Notes: generated by a model not told the origin, from the letters alone. Counted from the first letter of the stretch, positions 44,601 through 52,655 are shown. The stretch: DNA of 64,000 bases from Bog-473 sp963721585 (GCA_963721585.1 CAVRJN010000007.1:1054001-1118000); one strand, 5' to 3'. Translations and numbers: made by a program.

Positions 44601-44815
44601 GCAGATGAACGGTCCTATCGGTTGGGTCCCCGATACCTGACATGTTTCCGAGATGGAAGGACTGATACGAGAGTGTCTCCGTACGGCACCTCGGAGGCAG
44701 GCCTGTGGGGGCACGAGGACGGTGAGCCATAGGGATAATCCCCGGAGGCCCATGGGCTATTGCCCTCAATAGCGGCCAATTAAGTCAGCGTGTTCCTTCG
44801 ACATCGCCGACTCTC
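44601..44815. other. Intergenic gap between HD-GYP and comM genes
   Basis: No gene was recognised. The minus-strand comM frame stays open across most of this stretch but without familiar sequence. A 10-bp palindrome GCCCATGGGC occurs at 44748-44757. No clear terminator with T-run is visible. Confidence 0.4.
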
Positions 44816-45832
44816 CTATGTCCCAGGTGACCCAGCCATGGGGGCCAGCTGACCACCGAGTTGGAAGTCCTGACGGCCAACGACTCGCATGACGGAATCG
44901 ACGGCGTCCTTGTCATAGAGTCGCCCGCTGTTGGCCCTCAGTTCATCGAGCGCGGCCGATTTCCCGAGCGCAGGCCGGTAGGGACGATGTGATGCCATCG
45001 CCGAGAGGACATCAGCGACGGACACGATTCGCGACCCCATGAGGATGTCTCCTCCCGTCAGGCCCTGCGGGTAGCCGCTTCCATCAAGACGCTCATGATG
45101 CTGGAGGATCATCTCGGCGACTGGCTGGGGAAACGGAACTTTCGCCAAGATGTCGTGCCCGGCTCGGCAGTGTGTCTTCACGATCTCGAACTCGGCAGGA
45201 CTGAGTCGTCCGGGACGACCAAGTATTTCGGCCGGAATGGCGATCTTCCCGATGTCGTGGAGGGTCGCTGCCACCTCGATCCCCTGCACCTCTTCGTCTG
45301 GAAGGACAAGGTCGCGAGCAACGGCGGCGGCGATTTTCGCCACCTGCCGCTGGTGCCCGGCGGTATAGGGGTCTCGAAGTTCGACCATGTTTGCTACCGA
45401 CTCGGTGACGGCATCGAGAGTGGCTTCCAGGCTCGCAAGGTAGTTGTCCCGCTCGGTGACGTCATGGCCGTTGATCACGATGCCGGAAACGACCTCGTCC
45501 TTGAGGAGGTTGGTGGCGACTATTTCCAGCACTCGGGTGTCGCCGGTGGGAGACACGAACCGAATCTTGTCTGTGGTGGACGTTCCCGGTTGTCGGAGAA
45601 GCTCAGCGAAGCGTGCCAGCAACCGATCCAGATCTTTGGGATGAATGAAGCGAAACGCGCTCCTTCCAATGGCTCCTTCTGTCGAAACCCCGAACATCGC
45701 CAAGGCGGTGGGGTTCGCAAAGATAACGGCGCCTCCTCCATCGACTACGACAACGAGATTCGGTGAGTGCTTGACGAGCGCTGGGATCCAGTCCGAATGC
45801 GCCATCTCCATATGGCCAACAAGTGACACCAC
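44816..45832 (-). CDS. PAS domain-HD-GYP phosphodiesterase (c-di-GMP)
   Basis: This 338-residue signalling protein has an N-terminal PAS domain (SPNLVVVVDGGGAVIFANPT through VINGHDVTERDNYL). A C-terminal HD-GYP domain has AATLHDIGKIAIPAEILGRP near residue 190 and LQHHERLDGSGYPQGLTGGD (GYP motif). HD-GYP proteins hydrolyse cyclic di-GMP. No membrane segment is present, so it is a cytoplasmic sensor, with the PAS ligand unknown. The start could be GTG 45832 or the internal ATG at 45808. It stands alone, with no operon partners. Confidence 0.92.
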   Translation of the reverse strand: MVSLVGHMEMAHSDWIPALVKHSPNLVVVVDGGGAVIFANPTALAMFGVSTEGAIGRSAFRFIHPKDLDRLLARFAELLRQPGTSTTDKIRFVSPTGDTRVLEIVATNLLKDEVVSGIVINGHDVTERDNYLASLEATLDAVTESVANMVELRDPYTAGHQRQVAKIAAAVARDLVLPDEEVQGIEVAATLHDIGKIAIPAEILGRPGRLSPAEFEIVKTHCRAGHDILAKVPFPQPVAEMILQHHERLDGSGYPQGLTGGDILMGSRIVSVADVLSAMASHRPYRPALGKSAALDELRANSGRLYDKDAVDSVMRVVGRQDFQLGGQLAPMAGSPGT

Positions 45833-46191
45833 CTAGATAGCATCGACAACCTGTGACCAGACCTAAAGAACCGCTGGCCAAACCACTTGTAGCCACAGTG
45901 CTGTCTCACGAACGCTGACACCAAGACACACTGCCCCATAACGCGTGGCTGAGGTCACCCGGAAGATCTCCCAGCTTCCTGATGTTCACGTGCCGCCAGC
46001 CGGGGATACCTCCGTTGGACGTCGAACCCCGTGCACCGTGAAGGCGCCGGACTTCGTGGGTATTTGGCGCACACACGAAAGAGGATTCAGTGCTATAGCA
46101 CCGGAGCGACTGCTCGATGCTTTCGCCACATAACAGCGTCACCGAACGCGCCTACGCTCAAGAGCGACAACGCGATCGCGAAGGAGAGCTC
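45833..46191. other. 359-bp gap, no gene recognised
   Basis: GC content is lower than the neighbours. Short open frames exist on both strands but none shows familiar motifs. The stretch should contain the promoters of the divergent HD-GYP and dihydrofolate-reductase-like genes. Two GAGGATTC- and AAGGAG-like purine runs lie near its right end, the second serving the downstream gene. Confidence 0.4.
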
Positions 46192-46779
46192 ATGGCTGGG
46201 CGGTTCGTGTACTGGATGAATGTCTCGCTCGATCTCTTCATCGAGCGCGAAGCGGGTGAACACGGCGCCATCGAGGGCCCCAGCTGGATCCGTCTGGGTG
46301 AGCCCTTACATCGCGAGTTCAACGCTCGAGCGCGCGCGATGTCGATGTTGGTCGAGGGCCGCACCGTCTACGAGATGATGGATCCCTTCTGGCCGAACGC
46401 TCGCACGGACGAGTCGCTTCCCGACTTCCTGCGCGAGTACGGCGAGATCTGGACGGACATTCCCAAGGTGCTCGTCTCGCGCACGCGCACGACGGCGGAC
46501 CACAACACGCGCATCATTGGCGGCGACAACGACGCTATCGAACAGCTCGCCGCGTTGCGGCGGGAGACGGACGGAGACATAGGCATAGGCGGCGCGAATC
46601 TCGCCACACAGGTGCTACGGGCGCACCTGCTGGACGAACTACTGCTATTCACACACCCGGTCGTCCTCGGCGCCGGACGCCCGCTCTTCCACGCGCTCGA
46701 CCAACCCCTCGAACTCGACCTCCTGGAACATTGTTCATTCGACCACGGCGTGACAATGCACCGCTACGCGGTGCGCTGA
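46192..46779 (+). CDS. Dihydrofolate reductase family protein (RibD C-terminal type)
   Basis: This 195-residue cytoplasmic protein of the RibD C-terminal/DHFR fold shows FVYWMNVSLDLFIEREAGEH at the N-terminus, MLVEGRTVYEMMDPFWPNAR and DGDIGIGGANLATQVLRAHL, the conserved NADPH-site pattern. Members reduce pteridine- or pyrimidine-like substrates; the real substrate is unknown. ATG 46192 has AAGGAG 6 bases upstream. An in-frame ATG at 46117 lacks similarity. Confidence 0.9.
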   Translation: MAGRFVYWMNVSLDLFIEREAGEHGAIEGPSWIRLGEPLHREFNARARAMSMLVEGRTVYEMMDPFWPNARTDESLPDFLREYGEIWTDIPKVLVSRTRTTADHNTRIIGGDNDAIEQLAALRRETDGDIGIGGANLATQVLRAHLLDELLLFTHPVVLGAGRPLFHALDQPLELDLLEHCSFDHGVTMHRYAVR

Positions 46780-46950
46780 ACGCGTTCGCACGTTGAACAC
46801 AATTCGGCGAACCTTCGAAGTTGTGGATTGAGGTTGGTTCCGCCCCAAAACGCATCGGGGTCGGAGGATTCTCATCGATCCCATATCATGAAGCGATGTC
46901 GGCACGATTGGACCCATCTTGGTCGGTAGTGGCGAGCCCTTCGACTCCCG

Positions 46951-47154
46951 TTGTTGATCGTTTGCGTCGACATCTTTAGACGGCCTGATGGAACATTCGG
47001 ATTCGAGGAGTTCCGACGCGACCCGGAAGATATGGCTAGCTGGACCCCGATCGCGTACTACTCAGGTAAGGAGTTCGCCAACGAGACGGAGGCAATCGCC
47101 GCCGCCCGAGATGCCGTAGTTTGGCTTCCTGCGGTGCTCGACGACTCAACCTGA
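46951..47154 (+). CDS. Small conserved protein with FRRPDGTFGFEE motif
   Basis: This 67-residue protein starts at TTG 46951 and has the compact sequence FRRPDGTFGFEEFRRDPEDM followed by PIAYYSGKEFANETEAIAAA. The pattern looks like a real small globular protein family rather than chance, but no function is known. Its stop codon at 47152-47154 overlaps the left copy of the 12-bp repeat that flanks the IS110 element, so the element inserted just behind it. Confidence 0.5.
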   Translation: MLIVCVDIFRRPDGTFGFEEFRRDPEDMASWTPIAYYSGKEFANETEAIAAARDAVVWLPAVLDDST

Positions 47155-47164
47155 ACCCCATAAG
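47153..47164. repeat. Left copy of 12-bp direct repeat flanking IS110
   Basis: GAACCCCATAAG occurs here and again at 48671-48682, exactly 1518 bp apart, bracketing the IS110-family transposase and its non-coding ends. The two copies probably represent the recombination core and target sequence. Confidence 0.65.
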
Positions 47165-47447
47165 GCGGAGGGGCGACCCACCTGTCCCCGAACATTGATA
47201 CTTCTCTAAGGGTCCACCGCTTGATTGCTGGTCCTGAATAGCTTCGGGAGTGCTGGCAGGTTCGGTCTGACTTGGAGTCCCGTGACGTTGCAAAACGTCG
47301 TCGACCGAGACCTTCTGGCCGCACATTGAAAACGGCACGTCCCGTCTCAGAGTTGGGGTGATTGGTCCGGGTTGCTAGAACAACCCAGACCGCCCGTCGC
47401 TCCGATCCGGGACGGCCGTGCCATCCCTCCAACTTTGAGAGAAAGGG
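47165..47447 (+). ncRNA. Candidate IS110 bridge (guide) RNA region
   Basis: IS110 elements carry a structured guide RNA in a non-coding end. This 283-bp stretch upstream of the transposase has two strong hairpins. One is GACGTT-GCAA-AACGTC (47284-47299), a 6-bp stem with a GNRA tetraloop. The other at 47364-47391 pairs GGTC/GACC and GGGTTG/CAACCC around a C-A mismatch and loop CTAGAA. The hairpins are seen directly; the guide-RNA role is inferred from the family. Confidence 0.5.
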
Positions 47448-48497
47448 ATGACCATGACCATCGTAGAAGCTGCGCGTGGAATTACCGGTGGCGTCGATAC
47501 GCACCGCGACGTCCATGTTGCTGCCGCGTTGGATCCGCTTGGTGGGCTGCTCGGCACCGAGAGTTTCTCCACCGATTCCGCCGGCTACAAGGCCCTGGTG
47601 TCGTGGCTCGAGGACTTTGGCAGCGTCACCAAGATCGGCGTCGAAGGAACCGGCTCCTACGGAGCGGGCCTGGCCCGCCACCTCAAGCGGGTGGGCATAG
47701 ACGTCATAGAGGTCGACCGACCGAATCGCCAGAAGCGTCGCAGCAGTGGCAAGTCCGATCCTCTTGACGCCGTCGAAGCAGCGCGGGCCGCCCTGGGTGG
47801 TCGGGCGAGCGGCAAGCCCAAGTCCAGAGACGGCGCCGTCGAGGCCATCCGGGTGCTCGTCGTGGCGAAGCGCTCGGCCCGCCAGGCCCGAGTCAAGGCT
47901 CTGATCCAGATGCGCCACCTCGGCTACAGCGCTCCTGAACAGCTCCGTTGCCGATTGAAGGGTCTTTCGGTGCCCGCGCTCGTTGCCGAAGGAGCCAAGC
48001 TGCGGCCAACGCGATCTCCCGATCCGGTCACCGCTGCGACGAAGGCGTCGTTGTCGTCGTTGGCCCATCGCATCGAGGCTCTCGACCGCGAGCTCGCCGA
48101 GCTCGACGAACGGATCGAGGCGCTGCTCGTGGCGACCGTCCCCGATCTGCTGGACCTCTTCGGCGTCGGTCCCGACACTGCGGCCGCACTCGTGATGGCA
48201 GCCGGAGACAACCCCGAGCGGCTCCGATCAGAAGCGGCCTGGGCGCACCTGTGCGGCGTGGCGCCGGTTCCCGACGGCTCGGGCAAGACCAGCGGCCGGG
48301 TTAAGGCCCACGACGGCGGCGATCGCCAGGCCAACAGTGCGCTCTGGCGCATCGTGATGGTCCGCATGGCCCACGACCCCGACACTCGCGTTTACTTCGA
48401 GCGGCGAGTCAAGGATGGCAAGACCAAGCACGAGGTCGTCCGCATCTTGAAGCGCTACGTCGCCCGCGAGGTCTATCGCTACCTGCCTCGCGGCTGA
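47448..48497 (+). CDS. IS110 family transposase (DEDD recombinase)
   Basis: This intact 349-residue transposase has a RuvC-like DEDD domain: Asp in GGVDTHRDVHVAAALD, Glu in GVEGTGSYGAGLARHL and the acidic pair in GKSDPLDAVEAARA. The C-terminal transposase_20 domain carries LFGVGPDTAAALVMAAGDNP and the serine region VPDGSGKTSGRVKAHDGGDR. Start ATG 47448 has GAGAAAGGG upstream; ATG 47454 is possible. Unlike the neighbouring IS transposase, the frame is uninterrupted, so the element may be active. Confidence 0.94.
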   Translation: MTMTIVEAARGITGGVDTHRDVHVAAALDPLGGLLGTESFSTDSAGYKALVSWLEDFGSVTKIGVEGTGSYGAGLARHLKRVGIDVIEVDRPNRQKRRSSGKSDPLDAVEAARAALGGRASGKPKSRDGAVEAIRVLVVAKRSARQARVKALIQMRHLGYSAPEQLRCRLKGLSVPALVAEGAKLRPTRSPDPVTAATKASLSSLAHRIEALDRELAELDERIEALLVATVPDLLDLFGVGPDTAAALVMAAGDNPERLRSEAAWAHLCGVAPVPDGSGKTSGRVKAHDGGDRQANSALWRIVMVRMAHDPDTRVYFERRVKDGKTKHEVVRILKRYVAREVYRYLPRG

Positions 48498-48670
48498 GAT
48501 CCTCGGGCTGGGGGTCTGGCTTTCCCCCGAACTGTCGCTCCTCGGAGCTGACTTGCCAGCGACTCGCCGACCCTCAGCTCGAGCCCACGATCTCGAAAAC
48601 GCGTGACCTAATAGGAGCTTGTCCTCACCACGAGTGACTCATCAATGTCGTGTCCGCTGTTTTCACTCCC
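48498..48670. other. Right non-coding end of IS110
   Basis: No gene is present. A short hairpin-like GGGGG...CCCCC lies at about 48511-48530 just after the transposase stop. In the IS1111 subgroup the guide RNA lies on this side, so this end is the alternative location for the bridge RNA. Confidence 0.4.
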
Positions 48671-48682
48671 GAACCCCATAAG
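48671..48682. repeat. Right copy of 12-bp direct repeat flanking IS110
   Basis: GAACCCCATAAG, identical to 47153-47164. It overlaps the left arm and loop of the stem-loop at 48672-48689. Confidence 0.65.
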
Positions 48683-48689
48683 AGGGGTT
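48672..48689. terminator. Stem-loop AACCCC-ATAAGA-GGGGTT, possible terminator split by IS110
   Basis: Perfect 6-bp stem with a 6-base loop. Removing the IS110 element puts this hairpin immediately after the stop codon of the 67-residue gene at 46951-47154. No T-run follows, so termination activity is uncertain. Confidence 0.4.
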
Positions 48690-48833
48690 GACAAGTGATA
48701 GGAGCTCGCCGGCAGTGGGACGACCCCCGCCCGACCTGCGATCACTAGCGGGGGCCAAGGCAAAAGGGCGATCATGTCGATGCGGATTCTTCGGCTCCTT
48801 GCTCGTTCCCGTTTGGCTCCACTTGACGCCTTT
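48690..48833. other. Short host segment between the two IS elements
   Basis: This 144-bp piece is left between IS110 and the second IS. It contains an inverted repeat CCCCCGC (48724-48730) / GCGGGGG (48748-48754). No gene was recognised. It is likely the original gap between two convergent host genes. Confidence 0.45.
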
Positions 48834-48837
48834 AACT

Positions 48838-48853
48838 ACTTGCCCCTGAAAAA
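48838..48853. repeat. Left terminal inverted repeat of the second IS
   Basis: ACTTGCCCCTGAAAAA, matched perfectly in inverse orientation at 50427-50442. Confidence 0.8.
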
Positions 48854-48945
48854 CCCGACTTGAGCGGGAACGAGGCCCGGCCGTCTTCATCGGACGATCG
48901 GATTTAGGATCGAACCACCGGCGATGACCGATTCTCTGATCCCGA

Positions 48946-50344
48946 TCACGGGTTGGTGCCCATCAGTGCGGCGATCTTGACCAGGTTGTGGTTGAACACC
49001 CCGTGGCCGCACCAGGTCCGGGCCCCTTCGAGCCCGTCGATCCGCGTCCGGCTCCAACCGAAGTCACGTTTGAGGCAGCTGATCCGTCCTTCGCTTCCGG
49101 TCCGCCACCGGACGAGGTCTTGGAAGTCGGTTTGGTTCTCGACGATCCGCCGGGCGGCGTTCGGTTTGCCTTTGGTCGGGAGAACGACGTCGCGCACGCC
49201 CAGCTCGCTTGAGCTCGTCTTCGACTGCGGCTTCTCCATAGCCGCGGTCGGCCGTCACCGCTTCGGGCACGCGCCCGGCACGTCGGGTGATGCGTCGGAC
49301 GGCCGGGACGAGCATCGGGGCATCGGGCGGGTTGCCGATCTCGACGTTGTGGTCGAGGACCACTCCGTCCTCGTTGTCGAGCGACCTGGGCCTTGTAGCC
49401 GAACTCGACGGGCTTGCCGAGGCGGCCCTTGCGGATCGGACGAGCATCGGGATCATGGAGCGAGACGAGGCGGGTGGAGCCATCGGGGACGACGCCACCG
49501 AGGCGTTGACGCGGTCTGACGGGCGATCTGGGCCACCCGCTCGGCGGTGACCTCGAGGTCGTCGTGCGACGGCTCGCCAGCTTGGGTGGGGCCGCGACTC
49601 CGAGGTGGCGCAACGTCCGCTCGGCATTGACGGCCACCCGTCGGGCCTCACGCACGGCGTCGTGCGCGATGCGGACCATCTGGGCGTTGATGGCCATGAC
49701 CTCGTCTTTTGCCTCGTCGGTGCGTCGCCGCAGGTTGGCCCCGATGGAGCGGGCGTGGCGGCGCACGAGCAGGGTGCGGTCACGGGCGCTCGATGCGCGG
49801 GGCCAGGCCGCCTGCCTTGAGACGCTCGACGGCCTTGGCCATCTTGGCCACGCCCTTGGCCAAGAGGCCCGAGTCCGTCGGATAGGCGACGTCGGCGGGA
49901 ACGACGGTGGTGTCGGCGCGCACCCGGTTGGTCTTCGAGCACCTTGGCCGCCTCGGCCTTGGCCAGCAGCGCCTCGTTCAAGCCATCGACGGCCGACCGA
50001 GCCACAGCGGGTCGTGATCTTCATCAGCGTCGTCGGGTGCGGGACCGCCACCCCGAGGGGGATCCGGCAAAAGCGCTGCCAGGAGATGGAATCGGCCACC
50101 TCGCGGCACAGCGGCTCGAAGCCGAGCCGATAGCGGTACTTCAAGAACATGAGCCGCAGGTAGGTCTCGATCGGCACCGAGGGACGCCCGAGCACGGCGT
50201 GGAAGTGGACTCGGAACGGCTCGAAGAACGCGGGATCGTCGAGCAGACCGGTCGACGGCCTCGAGCTCGGCAGGCATTCCCAGACACATCTCGGGAAGGA
50301 GTCGCTTCCCACAGGGTGGGTTGCGCGTTTACCGTTCTCAACAT
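48946..50344 (-). pseudogene. Transposase of the second IS (DUF772/DDE type), multiply frameshifted
   Basis: The protein must be read across several frames. It starts MLRTVNAQPTLWEA (ATG 50344), then CLGMPAELEAVDR, DDPAFFEPFRVHFHAVLGRP and IETYLRLMFLKYRYRLGFEP (DUF772 N-terminal domain). The middle has GKPVEFGYK-like sequence, then TADRGYGEAAVEDELKRAG. The end is EGRISCLKRDFGWSRTRIDG and FNHNLVKIAALMG. At least four frame changes occur, so no functional transposase is made as written. This is the pattern of IS5/IS1182-related elements. Confidence 0.82.
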
Positions 50345-50426
50345 GGTGGCCTCGATCCGTACTAGTCCTACGGGTCGAGGCCATCTTCATCGATCGGCGG
50401 CCGGATCGCGAGTATTTCCAGCCGAC

Positions 50427-50442
50427 TTTTTCAGGGGCAAGT
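50427..50442. repeat. Right terminal inverted repeat of the second IS
   Basis: TTTTTCAGGGGCAAGT, the exact reverse complement of 48838-48853. Confidence 0.8.
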
Positions 50443-50444
50443 AA

Positions 50445-51110
50445 CTAAGGCAGCTCCCCGATTGCTTTGAAGAGGAGCAGTATGCAAAAGAGAACTTCAA
50501 CCGCGGCCGTGATCTGGCGAGCATGACCACTTACGAAGTTGTTCAGTCCAGACAAAACCGAGTCAGCTTTATGGCCAAGAACGACAACCAGCAGAAGAGG
50601 AAGGAGGACCGGAAGCAGGGTGATGAGTATCAGGATGCCGACGATCACCGACTTCTCCGTTAGGTCGACGGACGAATGAGAGACCTGGTGAAGGGCCGCA
50701 AGAAAGAGGACCAGGGTTGAGAAGTTGACCAGCATCGCGAGCGCCCCGAGACCCCAGAAGGAAACCGTCGGTGCATCGGCCATTCGCGAAGCCATGTCGT
50801 TGTGACTCTCAGCCACCGTGGGTCGCTTGCGGAGAGCCCGAGCCGCCAGAAGGGCCAGCAGCAGGGCTGCCCCTAGGTCAATCGCGGCATCAGTCACCGA
50901 GTGGCCTCGGCGGTGAACAACGTGCGCGAGCACGGTCAAGCCAAGCAGTGTGAAGATGATCAACATGGCGCCTGCACCCCCCGCCACGGCCCAACCCCTC
51001 CCGATCGGACGGCGACGACCAGAGAGCACGAGAACCTCTAGAGCGAAGAGGGTCGGGCTGACCGCGGCGCCCAGAGCCAGTGGCAACACCGTGGTCAGGA
51101 GGGTTCCCAC
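50445..51110 (-). CDS. LysE/GAP-family membrane protein
   Basis: This 221-residue integral membrane protein has about six helices (LLTTVLPLALGAAVSPTLFA, AMLIIFTLLGLTVLAHVV, AALLLALLAARAL, LGALAMLVNFSTLVLFLAAL, IVGILILITLLPVLLPLLLV). The pattern resembles the GAP (Sap, glycolipid-addressing) or LysE exporter superfamily of actinobacteria. Transported substrate unknown. The second IS inserted exactly at its stop: the TAG spans 50445-50447 and is kept because the duplicated AACT supplies it. It starts at GTG 51110. Confidence 0.78.
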   Translation of the reverse strand: MGTLLTTVLPLALGAAVSPTLFALEVLVLSGRRRPIGRGWAVAGGAGAMLIIFTLLGLTVLAHVVHRRGHSVTDAAIDLGAALLLALLAARALRKRPTVAESHNDMASRMADAPTVSFWGLGALAMLVNFSTLVLFLAALHQVSHSSVDLTEKSVIVGILILITLLPVLLPLLLVVVLGHKADSVLSGLNNFVSGHARQITAAVEVLFCILLLFKAIGELP

Positions 51111-51321
51111 CTAGACAGCCTACGGTCCTGGTGAACGGTGGACCGGAGATACTGATGCACCGGGAATCCTCAAAAGCACTGCTGTTTCCCCAGGTTCCTC
51201 AGTAGCCACTGGCGCTGATTCCCATTTGGTTCCGCGAACAGCAAGAGCCTGTCTCAGTTCCCGGAGCATAGGTTCAACCACGGAACGTGGGCACCGGGTT
51301 GAGGATCCTGTCGGCGGAGGC
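51111..51321. other. Intergenic gap, nothing recognised
   Basis: 211 bp with no convincing gene, hairpin or repeat. It should hold the promoter of the LysE/GAP-like gene. Confidence 0.4.
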
Positions 51322-51669
51322 TCACTCCTTCAGGTCGCTCGACCGATCAACTCGGTCAACGAGCGCCCTCAGTGACTTGATCTCTCGCAGGAGGGCGCGT
51401 CGTCCTGCGGGCGTGATCGATACCCAGGTTCGTGGTCGGCGTCCTTGGATGCCCTTGTCAACCCTAATGAGCGATGCCTCTTCAAGGACTCGGAGATGCT
51501 GAGAAAGGTTCCCAGCGGTCAGGCCCAATGTCTTGAACAGGTATCCGAACTCCACGCGGCGTGCCTCGTGAACGAGGCTAAAGATGCCAAGGCGGGCCCT
51601 TTGATGAACGATTTCGTCAAGACCCTCCGTTGGATGAGACTCGGAATCATCGACGGGGTCCGAAACCAT
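51322..51669 (-). CDS. Winged-helix transcriptional regulator (ArsR/MarR-like)
   Basis: This 115-residue single-domain regulator has the winged helix LGIFSLVHEARRVEFGYLFK, LTAGNLSQHLRVLEEASLIR and a wing GRRPRTWVSITPAGRRALLR. Members of this HTH_34-like group often sit beside small membrane proteins that they control. The upstream membrane gene ends 6 bp before it. It starts at ATG 51669. Confidence 0.88.
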   Translation of the reverse strand: MVSDPVDDSESHPTEGLDEIVHQRARLGIFSLVHEARRVEFGYLFKTLGLTAGNLSQHLRVLEEASLIRVDKGIQGRRPRTWVSITPAGRRALLREIKSLRALVDRVDRSSDLKE

Positions 51670-51675
51670 GCGGCG

Positions 51676-51969
51676 TCAGCGGGAAGCGACAACTCGTCGG
51701 CTCGCCACCCAAAAACCGAACCCTCCGACTAGAAGGTAGAGACCGGGAATGAGGAGATTCGGCAGAGCATTGGCACCGCCTTGGAAGAGCCCAGCCATGC
51801 CTAGGCGCTGGAAGATGTTCACCTCGTCGTAAAGGCAGGACAACAATGCCAGTCCGAGGAAGCCCACGGCGAAGACGCCAAAGGGAACACTGCGCTCGAG
51901 GGCGGCCAACACGCACAGTCCCACGGGCTCGACGGGCTCCCTGCATCTGAACAAACCCGTCGTGGGCAT
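51676..51969 (-). CDS. Membrane protein, N-terminus apparently lost at a junction
   Basis: The credible part is residues from VGLCVLAALERSVPFGVFAV onward, with further helices FLGLALLSCLYDE and LLIPGLYLLVGGFGFWVASR. Upstream of about 51930 the same frame runs antisense to a fragment of an unrelated repeat protein. The natural N-terminus thus seems to have been cut off. ATG 51969 and ATG/GTG further up are only nominal starts. It pairs with the adjacent HTH regulator. Function unknown. Confidence 0.5.
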   Translation of the reverse strand: MPTTGLFRCREPVEPVGLCVLAALERSVPFGVFAVGFLGLALLSCLYDEVNIFQRLGMAGLFQGGANALPNLLIPGLYLLVGGFGFWVASRRVVASR

Positions 51970-52310
51970 GGCAGTCGACCAGAGCACCGGCGGATACTGG
52001 CTCGTCGCTTCCGACGGCGGCATCTTCGCCTACGGAGCACCATTCTCGGGGTCCACGGGGAGCATCGCGCTCAACGGTCCGATCACTGCCATGGATGCAG
52101 CGTCGAACGGGTCGGGTTACCGCTTCGTCGCTTCCGACGGCGGAATATTTTCTTACGGTTTGCCCTTCTGGGGTTCTGCCGTCCAGCCACCGGCGACTCA
52201 ACGGCCAGGCCGCGCTCATGGTCGGCATTGGAGGAGCGCCGATCGGTGCACCTTCCACGATCGCGGTCGCAGTAGGGTCGGCATCGTGCGTTGCAACATT
52301 CACCGCAACG
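51902..52310 (+). pseudogene. Fragment of a 'YWLVASDGGIF' repeat protein
   Basis: The plus strand reads TGSTGSLHLNKPVVGMAVD, then TGGYWLVASDGGIFAYGAPF and SGYRFVASDGGIFSYGLPFW. These are one and a half to two units of a repeat common in secreted proteins of Acidimicrobiia (GYWLVASDGGIF.FG.A.F.GSTG...LN.PVVGMA). There is no start or signal peptide, and after about 52190 the frame shifts (NGQAALMVGIGGAPIGAPST) and stops by about 52310. It is a displaced 3' fragment. Confidence 0.65.
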
Positions 52311-52329
52311 TAGGGCCGGCGAATCAGCT

Positions 52330-52577
52330 CCGAGGAGCAGATCACTGCGAGGATCCTGCCACCTCGAGCCGTGCATGTGCTCCGAAGCCGTACCTGCTTC
52401 TTGGTCGTTCACCCCAGCAGGTACCGACTCGAGGCGTTCTCCCCGATCCTCACGAAAACGACCGAAGGGCTACGGGGCGGCAGGCGGAATTCGGGGCACC
52501 GGACCAGTGGCGACTCGCGACTCGACTGGGCGTGGCGCTACAGCCGGGACGAGTGGCTGGACTTCGTCCCGACGTGA
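52330..52577 (+). pseudogene. Possible remnant of a SAM-methyltransferase C-terminus
   Basis: Across two frames the sequence gives EFGAPDQWRLATRL and then RYSRDEWLDFVPT followed by a stop. The second motif resembles the late region of class I methyltransferases. No Rossmann core is present. The assignment is weak; it may be random sequence. Confidence 0.28.
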
Positions 52578-52655
52578 CGTCTATTGATGAAACGCCTGCT
52601 GGAGTGACCATCACAAAACCACCGTTGGCGCGGTACCAGCCCCTAGGCTGAACGC

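Larger units (their letters stand above)
47165..48682 (+). mobile_element. IS110-family insertion sequence (about 1.5 kb)
   Basis: The element spans an IS110 transposase, a 283-bp left non-coding end and a 185-bp right end. It is bounded by the 12-bp direct repeat GAACCCCATAAG (one copy counted inside). Size (1518 bp) fits the family. The right copy of the repeat continues AGGGGTT and forms a stem-loop, AACCCC-ATAAGA-GGGGTT, at 48672-48689. The left copy lacks that second arm. So the element appears to have split a hairpin. Exact ends need comparison with an empty site. Confidence 0.72.
48838..50442 (-). mobile_element. IS element, IS5/IS1182-like, with 16-bp inverted repeats and 4-bp duplication
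   Basis: The ends are perfect 16-bp terminal inverted repeats: ACTTGCCCCTGAAAAA at 48838-48853 and its complement at 50427-50442. The flanks carry AACT on both sides (48834-48837 and 50443-50446), a probable target duplication. The element is 1605 bp and contains one transposase gene on the minus strand, now out of frame in several places. It lies directly against the stop codon of the 50445-51110 gene. Confidence 0.82.

Noticed and set aside
44600..44753. Longer comM start upstream of GTG 44600
   Set aside because: The frame is open but the sequence has no similarity to the ComM N-terminus.
45945..46133. 62-codon frame in the HD-GYP to DHFR-like gap
   Set aside because: No Shine-Dalgarno, no recognisable motif and no operon context; it is likely chance.
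47384..48519. CCCAGACC (47384) and GGTCTGG (48513) as IS110 terminal inverted repeats
   Set aside because: They are short and lie inside the element near the coding region. The 12-bp direct repeats give better ends, and IS110 elements usually lack terminal inverted repeats.
48663..48890. 75-codon minus-strand frame between the IS elements
   Set aside because: It runs across the end of both IS elements, so it cannot be an ancestral gene, and it shows no known motif.
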